From: Atopobium sp. UBA1382
GTDB taxonomy: Bacteria; Actinomycetota; Coriobacteriia; Coriobacteriales; Atopobiaceae
Length of the DNA stretch: 64,000 nucleotides
Reading direction: 5' to 3'
Assembly: GCA_002305805.1 (NCBI GenBank)
Contig: DBQY01000009.1
Span: forward strand, 15,756 to 79,755
Position numbers and translations under genes: made by a program. The notes beneath the pieces are model-generated. The model saw nothing but the letters and a program-made list of their open reading frames with translations, was not told the origin of the DNA and ran no database searches. Positions 24,678 to 32,759 of this stretch are shown here, in pieces (position 1 is the first letter of the stretch; each line of letters opens with the position of its first letter).

Positions 24678-25589
24678 CTACAGGTACTGGCGCCAGTCGT
24701 CGTCCTCGTCGGCGTCATTCGCGGCGGAGCGCTCGGCCTCCGCGGCGGCGCGCTCGGCACGGCTCACGTACGGGGCGTCGTTGACCTCGGGGAACGTTGC
24801 CAGAGCGTGCTCGAAGACCTCGAGGTTCTCGTCGAGGCGGCCGCGGGGCACCGCAAAGACCACCTCGCGCGCGACGTGAGTCCCGCGCGCGAGCTCGGCG
24901 CGAAAGGCCTCCGCCACCACGGCCGCCTCCCAGCCAAAGGTGCCGCAGCCGAAGGCGCCGAGCACGAGCTTCTCGTGTCCTAGGTCGTCCGCGATGGCCA
25001 TGACCAGCCGGATGCGGTCGCGCAGGGCGCGGAGCAGCGCGTCCTCCCCCACGCGGTACTCCTCGCGGGCGCGGCGCACGTCCGGCGCGGCCGCCACGAT
25101 CACGTCCGCATAGGAGTGGTAGCCGTCGCGCTCGAAGCGCACGCGCGGAACCGCGAGCGCGCGGTTTCGGTAGAGGTGGCAGTTCACGTTGCGCCGGCGG
25201 TTCTCGGAATACCAGACGCCCTTCTCGCGCAGCACGTTGTAGAGGAAGCTCGACGCGCAGAGCGCCTGCTCCTGAGCCCATGCGCCGCGCTCGTAGCCAC
25301 CACCGGGGTACAGGAACGAGGCGAAGTCGAGGACGGCCAGGTCGCACGCCGAGGCAAGGCCCCTTCCGCGCGCGAGCACCGCCGTCACGGAGTCCTCGTC
25401 AACGACGGCGACCTGTGGGACGCGCGGCTCGATCACCCGTACGGACGGGGTCGCGTCATAGGCGTGCACCGAGGCAACCGCCGCAGCGATCTCGCCTGGG
25501 AACCTCCGGTCCATGCCCTCGATGTGACGCCGGGCCTGCTCGGCTCGACTGGGTCCGCGACCCTCGCGGCGCACGCCCTTCTCGGCCAT
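24678..25589 (-). CDS. PARG-like macrodomain protein (TIGR02452/DUF2263 family)
   Basis: This 303-residue protein matches what I know of the TIGR02452 family, related to bacterial-type poly(ADP-ribose) glycohydrolases, which hydrolyse ADP-ribose polymers or protein ADP-ribosylation. The signature region reads LDFASFLYPGGG-YERGAWA-QEQALCASS: the ADP-ribose loop GGG followed by seven residues and QEQ, where active PARGs have QEE. A second loop, VLGAFGCGTFGWE, contacts the ribose in this fold. I chose ATG 25589 because AAGGGG lies eight bases upstream; an ATG ten codons earlier has none. The extreme C-terminus (DADEDDDWRQYL) is acidic. Substrate and activity are not certain. Confidence 0.8.
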   Translation of the reverse strand: MAEKGVRREGRGPSRAEQARRHIEGMDRRFPGEIAAAVASVHAYDATPSVRVIEPRVPQVAVVDEDSVTAVLARGRGLASACDLAVLDFASFLYPGGGYERGAWAQEQALCASSFLYNVLREKGVWYSENRRRNVNCHLYRNRALAVPRVRFERDGYHSYADVIVAAAPDVRRAREEYRVGEDALLRALRDRIRLVMAIADDLGHEKLVLGAFGCGTFGWEAAVVAEAFRAELARGTHVAREVVFAVPRGRLDENLEVFEHALATFPEVNDAPYVSRAERAAAEAERSAANDADEDDDWRQYL

Positions 25590-25619
25590 CCCGCACCCCT
25601 TCGCCGGCTTTTCTGCCAT

Positions 25620-25915
25620 TCTCGCACATCATCGCCGTCTTGAGGGGACGCATCCCCGAGATGCGCGCTCGCTCCGTACGCGTCTTGGGTGGCGTCAACA
25701 AAGATTGGGTACTTTTTACCTTACCCTCAAAGTAGCGAGCATTAATGCAAGTCTTCTACCTGCTGTTATGCAAACTCAAAATCCGGTGATACTCGACCCG
25801 CCTTGAAAAAAGTACCCAACTCTCGTTGGGTCCGCAAAACCCTCGCGCCTTGCAGCTTTCTGATTGTAATACGGGTATGATGGTGTGGTCGCGCGGCCGG
25901 CACGATAGTGGTCGC
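25620..25915. repeat. AT-richer intergenic region with nested inverted repeats
   Basis: This 300-base gap is much less GC-rich than its surroundings. It holds a perfect 13-bp inverted repeat: TTGGGTACTTTTT (25705-25717) and AAAAAGTACCCAA (25807-25819), 89 bases apart. Part of the right arm can instead pair with TTGGGT at 25826-25831 (ACCCAA-CTCTCG-TTGGGT), giving two mutually exclusive structures. It precedes the XRE regulator on the plus strand. It could be a small mobile element, an attenuator or a regulator-binding region. No coding potential was seen. Confidence 0.55.
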
Positions 25916-26203
25916 ATGGAGCGCGAGAAGAACAACACCCTCGACTACCGAGACTGCTCCCAGCGACTCGGCTACCGCCTGCGCGACCTGCGCCGCGAGC
26001 GTGGTCTCAGCCAGGAGTCCGTAGCGCACCGCGCCGGCATCGCGCTCTACACCTATCAAAAGTTCGAGAAGGGCGAGTCCAAGCCCGGAACGCCCATGAA
26101 CCCCACCTACCACACGCTGCTCTCCCTGGCATGGGTCTTCGACCTGCCCGTGACCGAGCTCCTCGACCTGGATGGCACGACGGCGCGGAATCGCAGGGAA
26201 TAG
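25916..26203 (+). CDS. XRE-family helix-turn-helix regulator
   Basis: The 95-residue protein carries a Cro/C1-type helix-turn-helix at about 17-75 (LGYRLRDLRRERGLSQESVA, HRAGIALYTYQKFEKGESKP), followed by DLPVTELLDL, the usual end of the domain. It has no further domain, so it is a small DNA-binding regulator. I start at ATG 25916 (MEREKNN...); the frame is open 30 codons further up, but that part looks non-coding. It ends eight bases before the convergent recN. The inverted repeats just upstream may be its own operator. Confidence 0.8.
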   Translation: MEREKNNTLDYRDCSQRLGYRLRDLRRERGLSQESVAHRAGIALYTYQKFEKGESKPGTPMNPTYHTLLSLAWVFDLPVTELLDLDGTTARNRRE

Positions 26204-26210
26204 CTGCGAG

Positions 26211-27851
26211 CTAGCGGCGAGAAGCGCGTGTCCGCAGCATCTCGCGGGCGAGGTCGCGGCTCGCCTCACCCGTGTCGCCGGAGAGCATGCGCGCGATCTC
26301 CGCCACCCGGTCCTCGCCCGCGATCTCCGTGAGCGTGGTCTCCGGGACGCCGCCCTCCCCCGCGCGCTTCTCGACGAGATAGTGCCGCTCCGCGACGACC
26401 GCCACCTGCGCGAGGTGCGTGACCACGATCACCTGGCGCGTGGTCGCGAGCCGGGCAAGTACGTCCGCGAGCGCGACCGCCGTGGCGCCGCCCACGCCGG
26501 CGTCGACCTCGTCAAAGACCAGCGTCTCGCAGGCGTCGGCCTCGCCGAGCACCACCTTGACCGCCAGCATCACGCGGCTGACCTCGCCGCCTGAGGCGAT
26601 CTTTCGCAGCGGGCGCGCCGTGAGGCCTGCGCCCGGTCGGTAGAGGAACTCAACACGGGACGGGCCGCGGCTCCCCCATTCCGCGCGGGACAGCCGGTCG
26701 ACGGAGACCTCCAGCTCGGCGCTCCCCATCTCGAGAAACGCCATCTGCTCGGAGACGGCCTTCGCCAGGCGGGGCGCCCCCGCGCGGCGCACGGCGTCGA
26801 GGGCGTCCGCAGCGACGACAAGGGCCTCCTCGCGGCGCCGTACCTCCTCGGCGGCACGGCGCTCCAACTCGCCGCCATCGCTCGCGGCGGCCACAACCTT
26901 GCGCGCCTCGTCGCGGCGACGGAGCACGTCAGCCATGCTCGGCCCGTACGTCCGGCGCAGCCCCTCGAGCGCGGCGAGGCGCGTCTGAAGCCGGTCGAGC
27001 TCCTCCGGGTCAAAGTCCACCTCGTCCGCGTAGTCGCGAAGCTCGGCGGACACGTCCTCGATGTCGATCAGCGAGCTCTCGAGCGTCTGCGCCCAGCCGG
27101 ACAGCCGCCCGTCATAGCGCGCCGCGTCCTCGAGCGCGCGCACCGCCTCGCCGAGCGCGTCGCAGGCACCGTCGTCCCCGGAGAGAAGCTCGCGGGCGCC
27201 CGCGGCGGCGGCCATGAGGGCCTCGCCGTGCTCGGCGCGAGGAAGCTGCGCCTCGAGCTCCTCGAGCTCTCCCTCGCGCGGGTCGACCTCGTCGATGCGG
27301 CGCAGCACGAAGGCGGCCTCGTCGAGCCGCTCGCCCGTGGCGCGTCCCAGCTCCCGCACGCGCTCCAGCTCGGCGGCCGCCTCGTCGGCATCCACGAGCG
27401 CGGCGCGATAGGCCTCCAGTGCGTCGATCGCCGGGGCGCCGATCCAGGAGTCGAGCAGCTCCACATGGGCCTGGACGGAGAGCAGGCGCTGATGCTCGTG
27501 CTGGCCGCAGAGGTCGACCGTGGCACCCACGCGCTCCGAGAGCTCGCGGACGCTCGCCATGTGGCCGTTCAGCTCAACGCGGCCGCGTCCGTCGGCGCTC
27601 ACGCGGCGGCGCACCACGGTGCCGTCCTCGTCGTCCCCGGGAAGAAACAGCCGACCCTCGACCTCGAGCGCCGGCATGCCCTCGCGCACCATACCGGCGT
27701 CGGCGCGCTCGCCCACCAGCAGCTTGATCGAGGAGAGCAGCGCCGTCTTGCCGGCGCCGGTCTCGCCCGTCAGCACGGTGAGCCCGGGCGCCGGCTCGAT
27801 GGCGGCATCGCGGATGAGCGCGACGTCACGCGCGTGCAGCTCGTCGATCAT
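26211..27851 (-). CDS. recN: DNA repair protein RecN
   Basis: RecN is an SMC-like ATPase acting early at double-strand breaks. The 546-residue protein has the N-terminal Walker A VLTGETGAGKTALLSS (about 25-40), CGQHEHQRLL, a central coiled-coil region rich in Glu/Arg/Ala, and the C-terminal signature KIASGGEVSRVMLAVK with Walker B TLVFDEVDAGVGG and the His-loop VTHLAQVA. Length is typical. It follows nadK by 34 bases, the common actinobacterial order tlyA-nadK-recN. Confidence 0.96.
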   Translation of the reverse strand: MIDELHARDVALIRDAAIEPAPGLTVLTGETGAGKTALLSSIKLLVGERADAGMVREGMPALEVEGRLFLPGDDEDGTVVRRRVSADGRGRVELNGHMASVRELSERVGATVDLCGQHEHQRLLSVQAHVELLDSWIGAPAIDALEAYRAALVDADEAAAELERVRELGRATGERLDEAAFVLRRIDEVDPREGELEELEAQLPRAEHGEALMAAAAGARELLSGDDGACDALGEAVRALEDAARYDGRLSGWAQTLESSLIDIEDVSAELRDYADEVDFDPEELDRLQTRLAALEGLRRTYGPSMADVLRRRDEARKVVAAASDGGELERRAAEEVRRREEALVVAADALDAVRRAGAPRLAKAVSEQMAFLEMGSAELEVSVDRLSRAEWGSRGPSRVEFLYRPGAGLTARPLRKIASGGEVSRVMLAVKVVLGEADACETLVFDEVDAGVGGATAVALADVLARLATTRQVIVVTHLAQVAVVAERHYLVEKRAGEGGVPETTLTEIAGEDRVAEIARMLSGDTGEASRDLAREMLRTRASRR

Positions 27852-27885
27852 CGCGCAACCCGCCCGTTCTTCTCGCCCAGGGACA

Positions 27886-28740
27886 TCACTTGCCCACCTG
27901 CCCGTAGAAGACGCGGGACACGGAGTCGTAGAAGCTCTGCGTGCTGCGGTCGAGCAGCACGAGGTCGCCGGGGCCGCGCCGCACGACGGCGCGCACGCCC
28001 GTGCCGCCCTCGTGGCGGATCGGCTGGCCGTCGGCGAAGAAGTGGCGCATGGCGGGGCGCTCGGGGCTCATCTCTATCTCCACGACGTCGGCGGGTGAGG
28101 TGAGGAAGGCACGCGCCATGATCGTGTGCGGCGCGATGGGAACACAGACCATACCCGTGAACTCGGGCGTGACGATGGGGCCGCCCGCGGCAAGCGCGTA
28201 TCCCGTGGAGCCGGTGGCCGTGGAGACCACAAAGCCGTCGCCGCGCAGGCGGTCGATGTGCTTGCCGGAGACGGAGACGTCGAACTCCACCATGTCGCCG
28301 GCGCCGCCGCGGCTGAGCGCGAAGTCGTTGAGCGCAAAGCTGTGCGTCGTGTGCACGGCGCCCGTCTCGTCCGCGAACTCGCACTCGATGTCGAGCGTGG
28401 CGCGGCGGGACACGTGCAGCTCGCCGGCGAGGGCGTCGCGCACGGTCTCGAGCAGGTCGTCCGGTCCGGCGGCGGTGAGAAATCCCAGGTGGCCGTAGGA
28501 GATGCCGAGCACCGGCACCCCCGTGTAGCCCACGATGCGAGCGGCGCGCAGCAGCGTTCCGTCGCCGCCGAGCGAGACCACGAGGTCGCAGTCGTCAGCG
28601 GTGGCGGTAACGTCGGGGAGGAGCCTCTTGTCGTGCGCCCACGAGACGTCGACGCCCTCGCCGTCGAGCCACTGCTCGAGCCGGCGGGCGCTCTCGATGG
28701 CGTCCTCGCGCGCGTAGTTGGGGACGATGAGGACCTTCAC
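27886..28740 (-). CDS. nadK: NAD kinase
   Basis: NadK phosphorylates NAD to NADP. The 284-residue protein has the catalytic loop VVSLGGDGTLLRAAR with GGDGT (about 58-62), SYGHLGFLT, the FALNDFALSRG segment and TATGSTGYALAAGGPIVTP, all conserved. The start is GTG 28740 with AAAGG upstream. A TATACT -10 lies at 28781-28776, so nadK-recN may have a promoter of their own. Confidence 0.96.
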   Translation of the reverse strand: MKVLIVPNYAREDAIESARRLEQWLDGEGVDVSWAHDKRLLPDVTATADDCDLVVSLGGDGTLLRAARIVGYTGVPVLGISYGHLGFLTAAGPDDLLETVRDALAGELHVSRRATLDIECEFADETGAVHTTHSFALNDFALSRGGAGDMVEFDVSVSGKHIDRLRGDGFVVSTATGSTGYALAAGGPIVTPEFTGMVCVPIAPHTIMARAFLTSPADVVEIEMSPERPAMRHFFADGQPIRHEGGTGVRAVVRRGPGDLVLLDRSTQSFYDSVSRVFYGQVGK

Positions 28741-28775
28741 GGTTGCGTGCCTTTCTCTCGATTCTCGCTCTGGTC

Positions 28776-28781
28776 AGTATA
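28776..28781 (-). promoter_or_regulatory. Putative -10 (TATACT) for nadK-recN
   Basis: TATACT on the minus strand, 35 bases before the nadK GTG. The same hexamer precedes asp23 (30784-30779) and alaS (39411-39406). No good -35 was found at 16-18 bases. Confidence 0.45.
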
Positions 28782-28830
28782 CCCCGCGCGCCGACGTCCC
28801 CGCGCCGCGCGCGCGACCGGGTCCCAGCAG

Positions 28831-28846
28831 CAAAACCATGGTTTTG
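28831..28846. repeat. Perfect 16-bp palindrome
   Basis: CAAAACCATGGTTTTG is a perfect palindrome in the 135-base gap between tlyA and nadK, 30 bases after the tlyA stop. It could form a small hairpin or bind a dimeric protein. A copy of CGAGAAGGAC lies 13 bases away (28860-28869). Confidence 0.6.
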
Positions 28847-28875
28847 TTGGCAGAGCGGGCGAGAAGGACGGCGCG

Positions 28876-29613
28876 CTAGGTGGGGAGATCGGCGCAGAGC
28901 AGGTACTCGACGTTGCCCTTGTGGCCGGTGATCGGACTCTCGCAACTACCGCGGACCAGCAGTCCGGACTCCTCGAACGCCGCACGCACGCGAGAGAGCG
29001 CGTCCTCGCGCACCGCGGGGTCGCGGACGACGCCGCCCTCCCCCACGTCCTCACGCGCGGCCTCAAACTGCGGCTTCACCAGCGTGAGGAACGTGCCGCC
29101 CGGCCGCAGCAGCTCGAGCACCGCCGGAAGCACCGTGATTACCGACGTGAAGGAAACGTCGCACACGGCAAGGTCCACGACGCCCGCACCCAGAAGCGTC
29201 GGAACGTCCACGATGTTGGTGCGCTCGAGCAGCCGCACGCGCGCGTCCTGCCGCAGCTCCCAGGAGAACTGCGCGTATCCAACATCAACGGACACCACTG
29301 ACGCGGCGCCGCGCTTGAGCAGGCAGTCGGTGAAGCCGCCCGTGGAACATCCCACGTCGAGGCAGTCGAGGCCGGCGGGGTCCACGCCGAAGGCGGCGAG
29401 GCCGCGCTCGAGCTTGAGGCCCCCGCGGCTCACGTAGGCCGCGCGGCCGCGCACGTGCAGGGGAATGCCGGGGGCGACCTGCTCCCCGGGAGAGGTGAGG
29501 CGTCGGTCGGTGGTGGAGACGTCGCCGGCCATGACGGCGCGCAGGGCCTCGTCCGTTGACGAGAAGAACCCCTGCTCGACGAGCTCTGCGTCGAGCCGGC
29601 GGCGGCGCGGCAT
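28876..29613 (-). CDS. tlyA: TlyA-family rRNA 2'-O-methyltransferase
   Basis: TlyA proteins 2'-O-methylate rRNA (16S C1409 and 23S C1920 in mycobacteria). The 245-residue protein has an N-terminal S4 RNA-binding domain (RRRLDAELVEQGFFSSTDEA, VMAGDVSTTDR) and the FtsJ-like methyltransferase domain: YVSRGGLKLERGLAAF, the SAM loop CLDVGCSTGGFTDCLL and DVSFTSVITVLP, VKPQFEA. It lies four bases after xseB, so both are in one transcript. Some relatives are called haemolysins, but nothing here suggests that role. Confidence 0.93.
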   Translation of the reverse strand: MPRRRRLDAELVEQGFFSSTDEALRAVMAGDVSTTDRRLTSPGEQVAPGIPLHVRGRAAYVSRGGLKLERGLAAFGVDPAGLDCLDVGCSTGGFTDCLLKRGAASVVSVDVGYAQFSWELRQDARVRLLERTNIVDVPTLLGAGVVDLAVCDVSFTSVITVLPAVLELLRPGGTFLTLVKPQFEAAREDVGEGGVVRDPAVREDALSRVRAAFEESGLLVRGSCESPITGHKGNVEYLLCADLPT

Positions 29614-29617
29614 GTGC

Positions 29618-29908
29618 CTACTGCCCGTCCGAGGCGGGCTCGGAAGCGGCGTCCTCCGTGGGCTCCGCGGGTTCCTCGGTCTTCTCGGCCTGAGCCTCAG
29701 TCTCCGCGAGACGGGCCTCCTCCTCGGGCGAGAAGTCCGTGGCGTCCACGAGGCTCACGGCCTTGGAGCCGAGCGCGATGGCCTCGTCGAAGAGGTCGAG
29801 CGAGCGCTCCAGTGAGACGTCCTTGTCGCGCACCTGGCCCACGAGCTCGTCCAGGCGGTCGTTGATCTGACCGAAGGTCTGGTACTGGGAGACGTCGACG
29901 CGCGCCAT
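29618..29908 (-). CDS. xseB: Exodeoxyribonuclease VII small subunit
   Basis: XseB binds the large subunit XseA to form exonuclease VII. The 96-residue protein has the family core FGQINDRLDELVGQVRDKDV then SLERSLDLFDEAIAL (about 12-47), followed by an acidic tail of about 40 residues (EEPAEPTEDAASEPASD) that is not part of the usual 60-80-residue subunit. It lies between nusB (two bases) and tlyA (four bases). xseA is not next to it, nor anywhere in this window. Confidence 0.88.
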   Translation of the reverse strand: MARVDVSQYQTFGQINDRLDELVGQVRDKDVSLERSLDLFDEAIALGSKAVSLVDATDFSPEEEARLAETEAQAEKTEEPAEPTEDAASEPASDGQ

Positions 29909-29910
29909 GC

Positions 29911-30369
29911 CTATGCCTCCTCGGCGCCCTCGCGCGCGGCAGCGACCACGTCAACGCCGGCGTCAAGGTCGTCGGCGACGCGGCCGAGAATGCCGTTCAC
30001 GAAGCGCGAGGACTCGTCGGTCCCATAGGCCTTGGCGAGCTCGACGCACTCGTCGATCGTCACCGAGACGTCGACCTCGTCGACATAGAGCATCTCGTAG
30101 AGCGCGAGGCGCAGGAGGTTGCGGTCCACGGCGTTCATGCGCGAGATCGACCAGCCCGTCGAGCGCGCCTCGATGACGGCGTCGAGGTCGGGGCGGCGCT
30201 CGTCGGAGCCGAGGGCGAGACGACGCGCGTAGTCGTCGAGGGGGCCCTGCGACAGGGCGTACTCGCCATCGAGGACGTCCAGGACGGCACGGGAGTTGGC
30301 CTCCGCCTGGAACAGCAGCTGGAGGGCCTGGCTGCGGGCGAGGGTGCGCCCGCCGAAGTGAGTGCTCAA
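29911..30369 (-). CDS. nusB: Transcription antitermination factor NusB
   Basis: NusB acts with NusE/S10 at rRNA boxA sites. The 152-residue protein begins RTLARSQALQLLFQAEAN and ends with DECVELAKAYGTDESSRFVNGILGRVADDL, both hallmarks. I chose TTG 30369 (MSTHFGGRTL...), which has AAGGAG nine bases upstream just inside the asp23 end. The frame is open further up, but that part overlaps asp23 in another frame. The order efp-asp23-nusB is common in Gram-positives. Confidence 0.93.
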   Translation of the reverse strand: MSTHFGGRTLARSQALQLLFQAEANSRAVLDVLDGEYALSQGPLDDYARRLALGSDERRPDLDAVIEARSTGWSISRMNAVDRNLLRLALYEMLYVDEVDVSVTIDECVELAKAYGTDESSRFVNGILGRVADDLDAGVDVVAAAREGAEEA

Positions 30370-30376
30370 GGTACGG

Positions 30377-30739
30377 TTACTCCTTGGGGAAGACGAGGCT
30401 GTCGATGCAGACGTCCACGGCGGAGACGGGCACGCCGATCTGCTCGGTGACGGCGCGGGCCACCTCGGCGCGGACGTCGGCGGCGAGCTTGGTGAACGGG
30501 TAGCCGTAGAAGACGGCAAGGTGGACCGTCACGTGAAGGGACTCGTCCTCGACGAACGACTCCACGGCCTTCTCGGGCGAGACGCTCCTGCTCGTGAAGA
30601 CGGAGATGAGGCTCGAGGCGATGTCGTTGCCCCCGACGGAGGCCACGCCCTCGACGCGGCGGGCCGCGATTCCGACGATCGTGGAGACGACATCCTTGGA
30701 GATGCCGATGCCAGAGACGAAGAGCTCGCTATCTGCCAT
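30377..30739 (-). CDS. Asp23/Gls24 family envelope stress protein
   Basis: The 120-residue protein has the Asp23 fold signature: ISKDVVSTIVGIAARRVEGV near the N-terminus, a middle VHLAVFYGYPFTKLAADVRA and a C-terminal IGVPVSAVDVCIDSLVF. Asp23 proteins are abundant membrane-associated proteins linked to cell-wall or alkaline stress. The start is ATG 30739 (MADSELF) with GGAGGG upstream. TATACT at 30784-30779 may be its -10, giving an asp23-nusB-xseB-tlyA transcript. Confidence 0.9.
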   Translation of the reverse strand: MADSELFVSGIGISKDVVSTIVGIAARRVEGVASVGGNDIASSLISVFTSRSVSPEKAVESFVEDESLHVTVHLAVFYGYPFTKLAADVRAEVARAVTEQIGVPVSAVDVCIDSLVFPKE

Positions 30740-30778
30740 GGAGGGACCCCCTTGCTCGGTGCGTTCGGTCATTCTCAC

Positions 30779-30784
30779 AGTATA
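30779..30784 (-). promoter_or_regulatory. Putative -10 (TATACT) for asp23-nusB
   Basis: TATACT on the minus strand about 40 bases before the asp23 ATG and just after the efp terminator, the natural place for a new transcription start. No clear -35. Confidence 0.5.
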
Positions 30785-30846
30785 CCCGTTGTGCGCCGAC
30801 GGCGGCGAGCACGGCTCGGCGGCGCAGCGGTGGGCGCGTCAAGAAA

Positions 30847-30878
30847 CGGGGCCGCCCCGGTCTTCCGGAACGGCCCCG
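30847..30878 (-). terminator. Rho-independent terminator after efp
   Basis: On the minus strand an outer stem CGGGGCCG/CGGCCCCG encloses an inner CCGG/CCGG stem, and TTTCTT follows the stem. It lies 25 bases after the efp stop and separates the aroK-efp run from asp23-nusB. Confidence 0.8.
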
Positions 30879-30902
30879 ATTGCGCGCTCTTCTCGCCCGG
30901 CG

Positions 30903-31469
30903 CTAGACGCGGCCGACGAACTTGCCGCCGTCGCGGGTGTCGACCTTGATGGTCTCGCCCACGTTGAGGTAGAGCGGCACCTGGATCACGGCGCCGGTCT
31001 CGATGGTGGCCGGCTTGGAGCCGCCCTGGACGGTGTCGCCCTTGAAGCCCGGGTCGGTCTCGGTGATCTCCACCTCGATGAACATCGGGGGCTCCACGCC
31101 CAGAAGCTCGGTGTCGGCATAGAGGAGCTGGGCGTTGTCGTTCTCCTTGAACCACTTGGCGTTGTCGCCGATGAAGTCCGCGGAGAGCTCGACCTGCTCG
31201 TAGGTCTCGTTGTCCATGAAGTAGAACGTGGCGCCGTCGTTGTAGAGGTACTGCATCTCCTTGGTGATGAGCTGCACGTTCTCGAACTTGGTCCCGGCGT
31301 TGCAGGTCTGGTCGATCACGCGGCCGGTCTTGAGGTCGCGGATCTTGTAGCGGACGAAGGCACCGCCCTTGCCGGGCTTGACGTGCTGGAACTCGACGAT
31401 CGTGTAGTACTTGTCGTTGATCTTGAGGCCCATGCCGTTCTTGAAGTCTGCGGTGCTGATGGTTGCCAT
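30903..31469 (-). CDS. efp: Elongation factor P
   Basis: EF-P rescues ribosomes stalled on polyproline. The 188-residue protein has three beta-barrel domains: N-terminal KOW-like with the tip loop KPGKGGAFVRY (Lys at about 34), the middle OB domain (YLYNDGATFYFMDNETYEQ) and the C-terminal OB domain (GDTVQGGSKPATIETGAVIQ, VGETIKVDTRDGGKFVGRV). Length is the family norm. The TAAACT -10-like hexamer at 31512-31507 suggests its own promoter in addition to read-through from pepP. Confidence 0.97.
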   Translation of the reverse strand: MATISTADFKNGMGLKINDKYYTIVEFQHVKPGKGGAFVRYKIRDLKTGRVIDQTCNAGTKFENVQLITKEMQYLYNDGATFYFMDNETYEQVELSADFIGDNAKWFKENDNAQLLYADTELLGVEPPMFIEVEITETDPGFKGDTVQGGSKPATIETGAVIQVPLYLNVGETIKVDTRDGGKFVGRV

Positions 31470-31569
31470 GTTGTGCCTTTCCCGTAGTGCTCACATACGG
31501 TTGTCTAGTTTAGCACCCGCACGCCGTCTGCGTGGGGATTCCATGATGTGGCGAGAAGGACGTGCGCCC

Positions 31570-32694
31570 CTACTCCCCCACGACCACGAGGTCGTGCGTG
31601 GAGCGGGTGAAGGGCTCGTAGCCCGTGGCCGTCACCAGGCCGAAGTCCTCGAGGCGGATGCCGAAGCGCCCGGGCAGGTAGATGCCCGGCTCGATGGTCA
31701 CGACCGAGCCCTCGGGCACCGGGCGGTCCCAGCGACGGTTGAAGTTGGGGTTCTCGTGGATCTGGATGCCCACGCCGTGGCCGAGGCCGTGGCCGAACTT
31801 GTCTCCGTAGCCGGCCTCCTCGATCACGCGAGCGGCAATCTCGTGGATGTCGCGGCCGATCACTCCGGCGCGCACGGCGGCGGCGCTCTCCTCGTGGGCG
31901 CGGCGCACGACGTCGTAGACCGCACGCTGCTCCTCGCCCGGCTCGCCGACGGCAACGGTGCGCGTCATGTCGGCGTGATAGTCGTGGTAGCCGGCGCCGT
32001 AGTCCATGACGATGAGGTCGCCGAGCTGGACCTGGCGCTCGCCGGGCTGGGCGTGAGGGTTCGCGCCGTTGGGGCCGGAGGCGATGATCGTGCCAAAGGA
32101 GAGGGCGTCGGCGCCATGGGAGAGCATGTAGTTCTCCAGCTCGACGCGGATCTCCTGCTCGGTCATGCCGACCTTGATGAACTCACAGATGTGCGCGAAG
32201 GCCTCGTCGGTGATCTCCTGGGCGCGCTGCATGAGCGCGACCTCCTCGGCGTCCTTGACCATGCGCAGGTCGCAGATGTCACCGTGCAGGCGCGGGGTGA
32301 GGCAGGCCACGCCGGCTCGGGAGAGCTCGACGAGAAGGTCGTCGTAGAACGCAAGGTCGCACGTGTCCTCGACGGCGGCCACGCGCACGCGCTCCGCGGC
32401 CAGGCGGCGCGCCGCCCAGGCTGCCGGCGTGGTGACCTCCATGTCGAGGGCCCAAGCGCTGTCCTCGCCCAGACGCTCGACGAAGGTGTTGTAGTAGCGG
32501 GAGTCCGTGTGGAGCCACTGGCCCGTGGCCGTGATCACGGCGGTGTGGGCGACCTCGTCGTCGAAGGTGCGCTCCGCGCCGGTAAGCCAGCGCAGGTCGG
32601 GGTTGTTTCTCAGGATCACGGCGTCATAGCCGCGCTCCGCCATGAGCTCGCGCAGGCGCTCCACGCGCCCGGCGCATGCCTGTGCATCTGCCAT
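31570..32694 (-). CDS. pepP: M24 family metallopeptidase (Xaa-Pro aminopeptidase/prolidase)
   Basis: This enzyme removes N-terminal residues before proline. The 374-residue protein has an N-terminal creatinase-like domain (about 1-130) and the C-terminal pita-bread domain with all five metal ligands visible: Asp in VMDYGAGYHDYHADMTRT (two), His in GHGLGHGVGIQIHE, Glu in VTIEPGIYLPG and Glu in GIRLEDFGLV. I start at ATG 32694 (MADAQAC) with AAAGGA seven bases upstream. The frame continues far upstream but only shadows the AroB-like gene. Neighbours are the usual ones (aroK-aroB-pep-efp). Confidence 0.94.
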   Translation of the reverse strand: MADAQACAGRVERLRELMAERGYDAVILRNNPDLRWLTGAERTFDDEVAHTAVITATGQWLHTDSRYYNTFVERLGEDSAWALDMEVTTPAAWAARRLAAERVRVAAVEDTCDLAFYDDLLVELSRAGVACLTPRLHGDICDLRMVKDAEEVALMQRAQEITDEAFAHICEFIKVGMTEQEIRVELENYMLSHGADALSFGTIIASGPNGANPHAQPGERQVQLGDLIVMDYGAGYHDYHADMTRTVAVGEPGEEQRAVYDVVRRAHEESAAAVRAGVIGRDIHEIAARVIEEAGYGDKFGHGLGHGVGIQIHENPNFNRRWDRPVPEGSVVTIEPGIYLPGRFGIRLEDFGLVTATGYEPFTRSTHDLVVVGE

Positions 32695-32759
32695 CTTGCA
32701 TCCTTTCTCGATCTGACGAGGGGACGGCGCCGCCAGGCCCCGCCCCACGTCGCGTTTGG

